Shown here: piece by piece, positions 26,293 to 34,918 of the stretch
How positions within the stretch are numbered: the first letter of the stretch is position 1
How the letters are laid out: every line of letters begins with the position of its first letter
Origin: Herbaspirillum sp. ASV7
GTDB taxonomy: Bacteria; Pseudomonadota; Gammaproteobacteria; Burkholderiales; Burkholderiaceae_D
Length of the DNA: 35,475 nt
Direction of reading: 5' to 3'
Assembly (NCBI RefSeq): GCF_016429215.1
Contig: NZ_JAELUH010000057.1
Location: 1 to 35,475, forward strand
Made by a program: the position numbers and the translations under genes
The notes under the pieces: generated by a model
Seen by the model: the letters and a program-made list of their open reading frames with translations, nothing else
Told to the model about the DNA's origin: nothing
Database searches by the model: none

Positions 26293-27327
26293 ATGGACTC
26301 TTCGATTGCCGCCATCCTGACCCTGGATGGCCTGACCAACGGCATCGTCTATGGCTTGATCGCCATTGCACTGGTGCTGGTCTTCACGGTCACCCGCATC
26401 CTCTTCATTCCGCAAGGCGAATTCGTCGCCTACGGCGCCTTGACGCTGGCCATGCTGCAGCAGGGCCAGCGCCCCGGTCCGCTGTGGCTGCTGCTGGTGC
26501 TGGCCATCTGCGCGGCCGGCATGCAGGCCGCCGGCCTCTTGCGCAGCGGCCAGGCGGCGCAGTTGCCGCGTGCGCTGGCCGGCACGCTGGGTGTGCCGCT
26601 GGCCATCGCCGCCCTGGTGTGGTGGGCCGCGCCGCTGCAGTTGGCGCTGCCGGTGCAGGTAGTGCTCACGCTGTTGCTCATCACGGCATTGGGGCCGCTG
26701 ATGTACCAGGTCATCTACGAATCGATGGCCGACGCCAGCGTGTTGCAGTTATTGATCGTCTCGGTCGGCATCCACCTGGCCATGACCGGGCTGGGCCTGG
26801 TGTTCTTCGGTGCGGAGGGATTCCGTACGCCGGCCTTCTGGGATGAGCGCTGGAACCTGGCCCAGCTGCCCCTGAGTGCGCAGACCGTGGTGGTGCTGGT
26901 CGCGGCCGCGGCGCTGCTGGTGGCGCTGTGGCTGTTCTCGGGACGCACCCTGTATGGCAAGGCCTTGCGCGCCACGGCGGTGAATCGCCTGGGCGCAAGG
27001 CTGATGGGAATCTCCACGACGCTGGCTGGCAAGTTGTCCTTTGCCGTGGCAGCGTTTATCGGTGCTCTGTCGGGCGTGCTGATCGGCCCGATGAGCACCA
27101 TCTTTTATGACTCCGGCTTCCTGATCGGCCTGAAGGGCTTCGTCGCTGCCACCATCGGTGCGCTGGCGAGCTTCCCGGCGGCCGCAGGGGGTGCGCTGCT
27201 GGTGGGACTGCTGGAATCCTTCAGCTCGTTCTGGGCCAGCGACTACAAGGAAGTGATCGTCTTCATGGCGCTGCTGCCGATATTGCTGTGGCGTTCGCTG
27301 GTGACGCCCGCCCATGACGAGGATTAG
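26293..27327 (+). CDS. livH: LivH-type ABC transporter permease
   Basis: This 344-aa membrane protein has the LivH pattern LDGLTNGIVYGLIAIALVLVF at the N-terminus and FIPQGEFVAYGALT soon after. It is longer than the first LivH of the window (288 aa), with an extra hydrophobic/Ala-rich region around residues 50-120. The next gene starts 2 bp after its stop, so the two are translated together. No strong ribosome site precedes it. It forms the membrane channel with the LivM half of the following fusion protein. Confidence 0.87.
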   Translation: MDSSIAAILTLDGLTNGIVYGLIAIALVLVFTVTRILFIPQGEFVAYGALTLAMLQQGQRPGPLWLLLVLAICAAGMQAAGLLRSGQAAQLPRALAGTLGVPLAIAALVWWAAPLQLALPVQVVLTLLLITALGPLMYQVIYESMADASVLQLLIVSVGIHLAMTGLGLVFFGAEGFRTPAFWDERWNLAQLPLSAQTVVVLVAAAALLVALWLFSGRTLYGKALRATAVNRLGARLMGISTTLAGKLSFAVAAFIGALSGVLIGPMSTIFYDSGFLIGLKGFVAATIGALASFPAAAGGALLVGLLESFSSFWASDYKEVIVFMALLPILLWRSLVTPAHDED

Positions 27328-27329
27328 GA

Positions 27330-29126
27330 ATGAGCATGATCAACAGACGACTCCCGCTCTACGCACTGCTGGTGCTGCTGGCGCTGTTCCCGGTGCTGCC
27401 CACGCCGCAGTTCTGGGTGATCCAGGCCAACTACATCGGGCTCTATGCGCTGGTGGCCATCGGCCTGGTGCTGCTGACCGGCATCGGCGGCATGACTTCC
27501 TTTGGCCAGGCCGCCTTCGTCGGACTGGGCGCCTACACCACCTCCTACCTCACCACCGTCCATGGCGTCTCGCCCTGGCTGACGCTGCCGCTGGGTCTCT
27601 TGATCACGGGCGTGTCGGCCTATGTGCTGGGTCGCATCACGCTGCGCATGTCCGGCCACTACCTGCCGTTGGCCACCATCGCCTGGGGCATCAGCCTGTA
27701 CTTCCTGTTCGGCAAGGTGGAGTGGCTGGGCAAGTACGACGGCATCTCCGGCATCCCGGCGCTGCAGCTGGCCGGCATCGACCTGGCCCGCGAACGCCAC
27801 CTGTACTACCTGATCTGGGCCATCGTGCTGGCAGCGGTCTGGGTCTCGCTGAACCTGCTGGACTCGCGCGCGGGTCGCGCCATCCGCGCCCTCAAGGGAG
27901 GCCGTTCGATGGCCGAGGCCATGGGCGTCGATACCGGTCGCTACAAGATCCTGGTATTCGTCTTTGCGGCCTTGCTGGCCTCGGTGTCGGGCTGGCTGTT
28001 CGCGCACATGCAGCGCACCGTCAATCCTTCTCCCTTCAGCCTGTCCATGGGGATCGAATACCTCTTCATCGTGGTGGTCGGCGGTATCGCCCACCTGTGG
28101 GGTGCGCTGCTGGGGGCGGGGGTGCTCAAGCTGCTGTCGGACCAGTTGCAGGTGCTGCTGCCGGCGCTCCTGGGCGACACGGGCAGTTACGAGAGCATCG
28201 TCTTCGGCCTGATCCTGATCCTGCTGCTGAAGTATGCCCGTGGCGGCCTGTGGCCGTGGGTGCGTGCGCTGTGGCTGCGCGCCTTCCCGCCGGCGCCGCT
28301 GCCGCTGCGCGTGGCCGGCCCCGCGTCCATGAGCCGGCGGGCGGCCCCGGCACGCGGCGCACCGCTGCTGCAGGTGGACCAGATCAACAAGCGCTTCGGC
28401 GGGCTGGTGGCGGTCAACGATGTGTCCTTCAACGTCAAGGCCGGCGAGATCGTCGGCCTGATCGGTCCCAATGGCGCGGGCAAATCGACCACCTTCAACC
28501 TGGTCACGGGATTGCTGCACGCCAGTGGCGGCCGCGTCAGCTTCAATGGCCGCGACATCGCCGGCCTGCCCTCGCGTGCCATTGCGCGGCTGGGCATTGC
28601 CCGCAGCTTCCAGCATGTGCGCCTGCTGCCGGGCATGTCGGTACTGGAAAACGTCGCCCTGGGGGCGCACATGCGCAGCCAGCAGGGTTTCCTGCGCAAC
28701 ACTGTCAATGCCATGCTGCACCTGGAGCGCGCCGAGGAAAAGGCACTGCTCGACGAAGCCGCCCGCGCCCTGCACCGCGTAGGTCTGCAACACCTGATGC
28801 ACGAGCAGGCCGGCAACCTGGCGCTGGGGCAGCAACGCATCCTGGAGATCGCCCGCGCGCTGTGCTGCGATCCGCTGCTCCTGTTGCTGGACGAACCGGC
28901 CGCCGGCCTGCGCCACCTGGAAAAGCAGGCCCTCTCGCGCGTGCTGCAGGAGCTGCGCGCCGATGGCATGAGCATCCTGCTGGTGGAGCACGACATGGAA
29001 TTCGTCATGGAACTGACCGACCACATCGTGGTGATGGAATTCGGCAGCAAGATCGCCGAAGGCACACCGCACGAGATCCAGCGGCATCCCGCCGTGATCG
29101 AAGCCTACCTGGGTGGAATCGAATGA
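27330..29126 (+). CDS. LivM-LivG fusion: permease plus ATP-binding protein
   Basis: This 598-aa protein joins two usually separate subunits. Residues 1 to about 310 are a LivM permease, with GLVLLTGIGGMTSFGQAAFV and several membrane segments. A Pro/Arg/Ala linker runs to about 345. Residues 345-598 are a LivG ATPase with Walker A GPNGAGKS near 380, signature region LALGQQRILEIARAL near 497, Walker B LLLLDEPAAGL near 518 and H-loop VEHD near 552. The reading frame is continuous across the junction. It overlaps the next gene, livF, by ATGA. Such fusions occur in other Burkholderiales transporters. Confidence 0.9.
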   Translation: MSMINRRLPLYALLVLLALFPVLPTPQFWVIQANYIGLYALVAIGLVLLTGIGGMTSFGQAAFVGLGAYTTSYLTTVHGVSPWLTLPLGLLITGVSAYVLGRITLRMSGHYLPLATIAWGISLYFLFGKVEWLGKYDGISGIPALQLAGIDLARERHLYYLIWAIVLAAVWVSLNLLDSRAGRAIRALKGGRSMAEAMGVDTGRYKILVFVFAALLASVSGWLFAHMQRTVNPSPFSLSMGIEYLFIVVVGGIAHLWGALLGAGVLKLLSDQLQVLLPALLGDTGSYESIVFGLILILLLKYARGGLWPWVRALWLRAFPPAPLPLRVAGPASMSRRAAPARGAPLLQVDQINKRFGGLVAVNDVSFNVKAGEIVGLIGPNGAGKSTTFNLVTGLLHASGGRVSFNGRDIAGLPSRAIARLGIARSFQHVRLLPGMSVLENVALGAHMRSQQGFLRNTVNAMLHLERAEEKALLDEAARALHRVGLQHLMHEQAGNLALGQQRILEIARALCCDPLLLLLDEPAAGLRHLEKQALSRVLQELRADGMSILLVEHDMEFVMELTDHIVVMEFGSKIAEGTPHEIQRHPAVIEAYLGGIE

Positions 29127-29878
29127 GCGAAGCGATACTGGAAGTGGCGCAGCTGTGCGCCAGCTATGGCAAGGTGCAGGCGCTGCACGACATCAACCTC
29201 ACGCTGGAGCGCGGCAGCATCGCCACCGTGATCGGCCCCAATGGCGCGGGCAAGTCGACGCTGCTCAATGCCATCATGGGCGTGCTGCCGGCGCAGGGCT
29301 CGGTGCGCTATCGCGGCCGGGCGGTGGAGCGCTGGAGCCTGGAACAGCGGGTCATGGAAGGCATCGCGCTGGTGCCGGAGCGGCGCGAACTGTTTGCCAG
29401 CATGAGCGTGGAGGACAACCTGCTGCTGGGGGGATTTCGTCGCCTGCGGCTGCGCCAGGCGCAGCCGATGGACCAGCTGCCGGTGGTCTTCGACTTGTTC
29501 CCGCGTCTCAAGGAACGACGCGCGCAGCTGGCCGGCACGCTCTCCGGCGGTGAACGCCAGATGCTGGCCATCGGCCGCGCCATGATGGCCAAGCCGGCGC
29601 TGCTGATGCTGGATGAACCCAGCCTCGGGCTGGCGCCACGCATCGTCAAGGAGATCCTGCAGATCGTCGCCGAACTGCGCACGGCCGGCATCTCGGTGCT
29701 GCTGGTGGAACAGAACGCGCGCGCGGCCCTGCAGACGGCCGACCAAGGCTACGTGCTGGAACTAGGCAAGGTCACCATGCAGGGCGAATCGGCCAGTCTG
29801 GCCGGCGATCCGCAGGTGATCCAGGCTTACCTGGGCTTTGGCAAGAAGGCGGAAACCGAGGTGGTGGCGGCTTCCTGA
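29123..29878 (+). CDS. livF: LivF-type ABC transporter ATP-binding protein
   Basis: This 251-aa ATPase has Walker A GPNGAGKS, signature LSGGERQMLAIGRAM, Walker B LLMLDEPSLGLAP and LVEQN. The ATG at 29123 overlaps the stop of the fusion gene by 4 bp and gives the family N-terminus (MSEAILEVAQLCASYGK). It ends the SBP4 transporter operon. The second palindromic repeat follows 62 bp after its stop. Confidence 0.92.
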   Translation: MSEAILEVAQLCASYGKVQALHDINLTLERGSIATVIGPNGAGKSTLLNAIMGVLPAQGSVRYRGRAVERWSLEQRVMEGIALVPERRELFASMSVEDNLLLGGFRRLRLRQAQPMDQLPVVFDLFPRLKERRAQLAGTLSGGERQMLAIGRAMMAKPALLMLDEPSLGLAPRIVKEILQIVAELRTAGISVLLVEQNARAALQTADQGYVLELGKVTMQGESASLAGDPQVIQAYLGFGKKAETEVVAAS

Positions 29879-29940
29879 GCCTTGACGTTTTCTGCACCAC
29901 GCCATGACCCAAAGACATAAAGGAAATGAGCTCACCTACA

Positions 29941-30049
29941 GACTACCGTTCGGACTGAGTAGGCCCGCAGGGCCGTATCGAAGACTCGCCGACGCTGCAA
30001 GACTGCTGCGTCTTCGATACGCGGCGTCGCCGCTGCTCAGTCCGAACGG
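29941..30049. repeat. Palindromic intergenic repeat, copy 2
   Basis: It opens with the same 27 bases as copy 1 (from GACTACCGTTCGGACTGAG onward). The outer arms at 29946-29962 and 30033-30049 are inverted with one mismatch. The inner GTATCGAAGAC/GTCTTCGATAC stem is kept, but the central loop is longer than in copy 1. Together the copies bracket the four-gene transporter operon. Confidence 0.88.
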
Positions 30050-30091
30050 CTAGCTCGCAGTTTAAAAAATCACCAAGAAGAGGAGACGATG

Positions 30092-30643
30092 ATGAAAAAG
30101 CTGTTCCTGCTACTGGCCACACTGACACTGTCCTTCCAGGCCCACGCGGCCAGCGATGCCGACAACACCACGCTGGTCCCGCCGCAACCCAAGCTGGCCT
30201 TCCTGGCGCGCTTCTCGGTGGACCTGGTGGCGCCGATCTGGGAGCTGGGCAAGACCTCCGACCTGGGACGCCGTCGCATCATCCCCATCACCGGTGGCAG
30301 CTTCAAGGGGCCGCTGCTCAACGGCGAGATCCTCAACAACGGCGCCGACTGGCAGACCGTGACCGCCGATGGCCTGGCCATCATCGACACCCGCTACCTG
30401 TTGAAGCTGGACGATGGCGAACTGGTCTACCTGCAGACCCGGGGCGTGCGCTACGGCCCGCCGGAGGTGATGGCCGAGGTCGCCCAGGGCAAGCCGGTCG
30501 ATCCGGCCCGCTATACCTTCCGCCTGTTCATGACCTTCGAGACCGCCAGCAAGAAATATGACTGGCTCAACCGCGCCATGGGCGTGGGTTACGCCATGCG
30601 CCTGGGCAATGCCGTGGTGTATGACGCCTATCTGCTCAACTAA
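30092..30643 (+). CDS. Exported DUF3237-family protein
   Basis: This 183-aa protein has a Sec signal peptide (KKLFLLLATLTLSFQAHAAS) and a DUF3237-like body with GGSFKGPLLNGEIL, DWQTVTADGLAIIDTRY and an FRLFMTFET segment. Its biochemical function is not known to me. GGAG at 30082-30085 lies 6 nt before the ATG at 30092; the ATG three bases earlier (30089) is only 3 nt away. It sits between the hydroxycinnamate transporter and the acyl-CoA dehydrogenase, 18 bp from the latter, so it probably belongs to the same pathway. A periplasmic ligand-handling role is only a guess. Confidence 0.82.
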   Translation: MKKLFLLLATLTLSFQAHAASDADNTTLVPPQPKLAFLARFSVDLVAPIWELGKTSDLGRRRIIPITGGSFKGPLLNGEILNNGADWQTVTADGLAIIDTRYLLKLDDGELVYLQTRGVRYGPPEVMAEVAQGKPVDPARYTFRLFMTFETASKKYDWLNRAMGVGYAMRLGNAVVYDAYLLN

Positions 30644-30661
30644 ATTCTGCCGGGAGCGATG

Positions 30662-32443
30662 ATGTCCTACGTACCGCCGCTGCGCGACTTCGCCTTCGTG
30701 CTCGATGAAATCCTGCAAGCCCCGGCAGTCTTGCGCAGCCTGCCCGCGCACGCAGAGTTCGACAGCGCATTGATGAGCCAGGTGCTGGAAGAAGCCGGCC
30801 GCTTCGCCGCCGAGGTGGTCGCGCCCCTGAACGCCAGCGGCGACCGCGAAGGCTGTCGCTTCGACGACGGCGCGGTGCATACGCCCGCCGGTTTCGCCCG
30901 CGCCTATGCGCAGTTCTGCGAGGGTGGCTGGCCGGCCCTGGCCTGCGCGCCGGAGCATGGCGGCCAGGGCTTGCCGCACGTGCTCGATTGCGCGCTCTAT
31001 GAAATGCTCAGCGCCGCCAACCATGGCTGGACCATGTATCCGGGCCTGCTGCATGGCGCCTATGCCTGCCTGGCCGCGCATGGTTCGCCCGAGCTGCAGG
31101 CGCGTTACCTGGAGAAGATCGCCAGCGGCCAATGGCTGGCCACCATGTGCCTCACCGAAGCCCAGGCTGGCAGCGACCTGGGGCAATTGCGCACGCGCGC
31201 GCTGCCGCAGGAGGATGGCAGCTATCGCATCAGCGGCGACAAGATCTTCATCTCCGGTGGCGAGCACGACCTCACCGACAACATCGTCCATCTGGTGCTG
31301 GCGCGCCTGCCCGATGCGCTGCCCGGCAGCAAGGGCCTGTCGCTGTTGCTGGCGCCGCGCGTGCTGCCTGATGGCAGCCGCAATGGCGTGCGCTGCACCG
31401 GCATCGAACACAAGATGGGCATCCACGGCAGCGCCACCTGCAGCCTGCGCTTCGAGCAGGCACAGGGCTGGCTGGTGGGCGAGCCGGGACGTGGGCTGGC
31501 GGCCATGTTCGTGATGATGAATGCGGCGCGCCTGCATGTGGGTGCGCAGGGTCTGGGGCTGGCGGAGGCGGCATGGCAACGTGCCAGCGCCTATGCCGGC
31601 GAGCGCCGCCAGTCGCGCGCGCCCACGCGCAGCACCGCAGTGCCGGGGGGTGATCTGATCGCCCATCATCCGGCCGTACAGAAGCTGTTGATGGAACAAC
31701 GCTGCCGCATCGAGGGCGCGCGCATGCTGACCTGCTGGGCCGGCCTGCTGCTGGACCTGGCCGAGCACGATCCCGATGCCGCGCAGCGCCGCCGCCATCA
31801 CGAGCGGCTGGAATTCATCACGCCGGTCATCAAGGCCTTCCTGACCGAGCAGGGTTTCCAGTGCGCCAGCCAGGCCTTGCAGGTGTTCGGCGGCCACGGT
31901 TATGTGGTGGAGAGTGGCATCGAGCAATACCTGCGTGATGCGCGCATCACGATGATCTACGAAGGGACCAATGAGATCCAGGGCATCGACTTCCTCATGC
32001 GCAAGGTGCTGGGCGACGAGGGACGCCGGCTGGAGGATTTCCTGGCCCTGGTGAGCGCAGACGCCGATGATGCATCGGTGCTTGATCACCAGGCGCGCAT
32101 GCTGCGCGAGGCTGTGGATAAATTAAGAAGCCTGGCGCGCGCGATTGCCGCAGCTGCTGCGCACTCACCGACGTTGCCCTACTTCGTGGCCGACGAGATG
32201 CTGCGCCTGACCGGCCATGTGGCGCTGGGCTGGATGTGGCTGCGGGCGGGCCGCCACGCCTTGTCGGCGCTGGCCTCGGACCCGTCCTACTACGGCGGCA
32301 AGCGCGATGCCGCGTGCTATCATTTCGCCTTTGTGTTCGCGCAAGTCAAGCAGCTCTGCGGCATCATCGAGGGCTGTCTGGCAAACGGCTTGCCGCTTCC
32401 CTCCCCCGACCTGGACCACCATGCTGCCCAAGAAGCCGGCTGA
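30662..32443 (+). CDS. Acyl-CoA dehydrogenase, probable 3-arylpropanoyl-CoA dehydrogenase
   Basis: This 593-aa FAD enzyme belongs to the long (about 600 aa) acyl-CoA dehydrogenase group with an extra C-terminal domain. It has CLTEAQAGSDLG for flavin binding, and the catalytic base is probably E434 in MIYEGTNEIQG. It would introduce the double bond in saturated side chains such as dihydro-p-coumaroyl-CoA, letting these enter the same route as hydroxycinnamates. The second ATG (30662) is 5 nt from GGGAG and is preferred to the one at 30659. The following marR gene starts inside its 3' end. Confidence 0.86.
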   Translation: MSYVPPLRDFAFVLDEILQAPAVLRSLPAHAEFDSALMSQVLEEAGRFAAEVVAPLNASGDREGCRFDDGAVHTPAGFARAYAQFCEGGWPALACAPEHGGQGLPHVLDCALYEMLSAANHGWTMYPGLLHGAYACLAAHGSPELQARYLEKIASGQWLATMCLTEAQAGSDLGQLRTRALPQEDGSYRISGDKIFISGGEHDLTDNIVHLVLARLPDALPGSKGLSLLLAPRVLPDGSRNGVRCTGIEHKMGIHGSATCSLRFEQAQGWLVGEPGRGLAAMFVMMNAARLHVGAQGLGLAEAAWQRASAYAGERRQSRAPTRSTAVPGGDLIAHHPAVQKLLMEQRCRIEGARMLTCWAGLLLDLAEHDPDAAQRRRHHERLEFITPVIKAFLTEQGFQCASQALQVFGGHGYVVESGIEQYLRDARITMIYEGTNEIQGIDFLMRKVLGDEGRRLEDFLALVSADADDASVLDHQARMLREAVDKLRSLARAIAAAAAHSPTLPYFVADEMLRLTGHVALGWMWLRAGRHALSALASDPSYYGGKRDAACYHFAFVFAQVKQLCGIIEGCLANGLPLPSPDLDHHAAQEAG

Positions 32444-32906
32444 TTTCGACTCCGACGACGACACCACGCAACAGGGCGCGCTGGACCAGCAGCTGCTGCT
32501 GAGCCTGGTCGGCTACAACTGCCGCCGCGCCTACATCACCATCATGCCGCTGTTCGAGAAGCGCATGGCCAAGTTCGAACTGCGGCCGGTGGATTTCACC
32601 GTGCTGAGCCTGTTGAAGGCCAATCCGAACATCAACCAGAAACGCCTGTCCAAGGCCATCAACGTGTCGCCGCCCAATCTGGCGACCTTGCTGGACAAGC
32701 TGGAACAGCGCGGCCTGGTGATGCGTCAGCGCAACCCCGAAGATCGCCGCTCGCAGGTACTGGCACTGACCACGGCGGGCATGCGCATGTGTACCAAGGC
32801 CGAGCAGACTGCCATCGAACTGGAGCTCAAGGCCACCGAAATGCTCTCGGACGCCGAGCGGGCACAGCTGATCGCCCTGCTGCAGAAGATGTTCCTGCCG
32901 CAGTAA
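32421..32906 (+). CDS. MarR-family regulator of the hydroxycinnamate cluster
   Basis: This 161-aa MarR protein has a helix-turn-helix with NQKRLSKAINVSPPNLATLLDKLEQRGLV and a wing with RQRNPEDRRSQVLALT. The ATG at 32421 overlaps the acyl-CoA dehydrogenase gene by 23 bp, so they are co-transcribed. MarR regulators of phenylpropanoid catabolism (CouR, FerC and PhdR types) are repressors released by hydroxycinnamoyl-CoA, and this one is probably analogous. A candidate site lies at 19528-19550. It is the last gene of the cluster, convergent with the DUF4148 gene. Confidence 0.86.
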   Translation: MLPKKPADFDSDDDTTQQGALDQQLLLSLVGYNCRRAYITIMPLFEKRMAKFELRPVDFTVLSLLKANPNINQKRLSKAINVSPPNLATLLDKLEQRGLVMRQRNPEDRRSQVLALTTAGMRMCTKAEQTAIELELKATEMLSDAERAQLIALLQKMFLPQ

Positions 32907-32918
32907 TTCCTGCTGTCC

Positions 32919-33164
32919 TCAGCGCAGGAAGACCAGCTCGGCGTAACTGGGGTTGGCGTGCTCGCGCTGGTAGCGCTTCAAGTCTTCCAGGACCTGGGCG
33001 CGGGTGAGGCCGGGCTTGTCGGCGCTGGCCGTGATGGTGGTGGTGCTGCTGGTGGCGGACGCCGTTGCCGGTGCCGACGGCGCCTGTTCTGCCGCAAATG
33101 CGCTCGCTGCAGCCAGCGCCAGGACGGCGGTGATGGACAACTTCTTCAAGACGATGGTGTTCAT
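32919..33164 (-). CDS. Small exported DUF4148-type protein
   Basis: This 81-aa protein has a signal peptide ending AASAFAAE, a Ser/Thr/Ala-rich stretch, and a C-terminal segment LTRAQVLEDLKRYQ...NPSYAELVF. That last pattern is typical of DUF4148 proteins, which are common in Burkholderiales. GAGGAG lies 8 nt before the start. The function is unknown. It is convergent with the marR gene, with 12 bp between the stops, and is not obviously tied to the catabolic genes. Confidence 0.8.
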   Translation of the reverse strand: MNTIVLKKLSITAVLALAAASAFAAEQAPSAPATASATSSTTTITASADKPGLTRAQVLEDLKRYQREHANPSYAELVFLR

Positions 33165-33372
33165 GATCTGCTCCTCGTGAATGCAAGCGGATCTTGCCCA
33201 TGCCTATCCTTTACGTAACTTTCATTCACATGCTGGTATTCTATTCGTGCGGACGTATGGGAAAAGCCGGCAAACCCGCAAAGCTGTATTGCGGTTACTG
33301 AAAGAATCCCGTCCAGTTACGCCGGCGCGTCACCAGAATCGGTAAAACACATCAATCATCGCGGGGGTGGCT

Positions 33373-34896
33373 ATGAAAATCGGTACCAGGCTGGGCATTT
33401 CCTTCATGATGGTCACCCTGCTGGCATGCGTGCTGACGGTGGCCTCCATCCTCACCCTCTCCCAGATCGGCCGTCACTGGGACGGCTTTTCCGGCACCGT
33501 GCTGAGCAAGCAGGATGTGGCCACCCAGGGCTATATCAAGCTGGGCGACGGTGTACAGAACTTCAAGAACTACATGGTGCGCGGCAAGGACTATGACCAG
33601 CACTTCCTGGCTGACATGGATGCCATCGCCAGGCTGATGGCACAGTACCGCCAGCTCGGCATCGACCAGCCCAGGGAAGAAGAACTGCTACAGAAGATCG
33701 CCAACGGCGTCGGCCACTACCGCGAGGCGCTGGCCAAGGCGCAATCGATGCGCGCGGCCGGCGCCTCGGTCAGCGATATCGACGCCTCCATCAGCGGGGC
33801 CGACAAGGTGCTGGCAGCTGGCTTCGCCGGCCTGCTGGCCATCGCACGGGAGAACGCGACCAGCACCGGCGCCGGCATTTCCGGTGCCATCAGTGCCGGC
33901 AAGGCGCTCGACCTGGCCGTGGGCGCCGCTGCCGTGGCACTGGCGGTGCTGCTGGCGGTACTGGCCACGCGCTCGATCACCCGCCCCATGCATGAGGCGG
34001 TGCAGATCGCCAAGACGGTGGCCGCCGGCGACCTCAGCAGCCGTATCGTGGTCACCCGCAAGGATGAGACAGGCGAGTTGCTGCAAGCCCTCAAGGACAT
34101 GAACAGCAGCCTGCAGAGCGTGGTGGGTGGCGTGCGCAGCGGCAGCGATACCATCGTGACCGCCTCCAGCCAGATCGCCGGTGGCAACCTGGACCTGTCG
34201 GCGCGTACCGAGCAGCAGGCCAGCTCGCTGGAAGAAACGGCGGCGGCCATGGAACAGATCACCTCCACCGTCAGGCGCAATGCCGACCATGCGCGCCAGG
34301 CCAACTCCATGGCCGGCTCGGTGTCAGAGGTGGCCTCGCGCAGCGGGCTGGTGGTCTCCGACGTGGTCAGCACCATGGACGATATCCAGGCCGCAGCGCG
34401 CCAGATCGAGGACATCATCACGGTCATCGATGGCATCGCCTTCCAGACCAATATCCTGGCCCTGAACGCCGCCGTGGAAGCAGCCCGCGCCGGCGAGCAG
34501 GGACGCGGCTTTGCCGTGGTGGCCTCGGAGGTGCGCACCCTGGCGCAGCGCTCGGCCACCGCCGCCAAGGAGATCAAGGAACTGATCGGCAACTCGGTGG
34601 ACAAGGTCGAAGCCGGCAGCCGCCTGGTCAAGTCGGCCGGCGCCACCATCGAGGAGCTGGTGGTGAGCGTGCGCAACGTCACGCAGATCATGAGCGAGAT
34701 TTCGGCGGCCAGCGGTGAGCAGGAAGCCGGTATCGAACAGGTCAACCAGGCCATCGCGCAGATGGATACCGTGACCCAGCAGAATGCCGCGCTGGTCGAA
34801 GAAGCGGCGGCCGCCACCGAAGCCCTCAAGACGCAGGCGCGCAACCTGGCGGCGTCGGTCAGCGTGTTCCGCCTGGGCGGCGGGCAGTTCGCCTGA
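33373..34896 (+). CDS. Methyl-accepting chemotaxis protein
   Basis: This 507-aa inner-membrane chemoreceptor has a first membrane helix at about residues 8-32, a helical periplasmic sensor of about 140 residues, and a second helix near 175-197. A HAMP domain follows ([22 protein letters not shown]), then a long cytoplasmic coiled coil. The conserved tip is [21 protein letters not shown]. There is no C-terminal NWETF-type pentapeptide. The ATG at 33373 gives the usual MKIGTRL start; a GTG two codons earlier is also open. The ligand is unknown; its place next to aromatic catabolism makes aromatic acids possible. Confidence 0.9.
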   Translation: MKIGTRLGISFMMVTLLACVLTVASILTLSQIGRHWDGFSGTVLSKQDVATQGYIKLGDGVQNFKNYMVRGKDYDQHFLADMDAIARLMAQYRQLGIDQPREEELLQKIANGVGHYREALAKAQSMRAAGASVSDIDASISGADKVLAAGFAGLLAIARENATSTGAGISGAISAGKALDLAVGAAAVALAVLLAVLATRSITRPMHEAVQIAKTVAAGDLSSRIVVTRKDETGELLQALKDMNSSLQSVVGGVRSGSDTIVTASSQIAGGNLDLSARTEQQASSLEETAAAMEQITSTVRRNADHARQANSMAGSVSEVASRSGLVVSDVVSTMDDIQAAARQIEDIITVIDGIAFQTNILALNAAVEAARAGEQGRGFAVVASEVRTLAQRSATAAKEIKELIGNSVDKVEAGSRLVKSAGATIEELVVSVRNVTQIMSEISAASGEQEAGIEQVNQAIAQMDTVTQQNAALVEEAAAATEALKTQARNLAASVSVFRLGGGQFA

Positions 34897-34918
34897 GTTG
34901 ATCTGAAGGGAGTCCATC

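Noticed and set aside
27314..29122. An 854-codon frame running through the LivM-LivG gene into livF
   Set aside because: Only its C-terminal 251 codons (livF, from 29123) resemble a protein family; the rest is an off-frame reading of the LivM-LivG fusion gene.
24871..30049. CRISPR array or transposon based on repeated sequences
   Set aside because: Only two widely spaced palindromic copies, no regular spacers, no transposase gene and no target-site duplication were seen.
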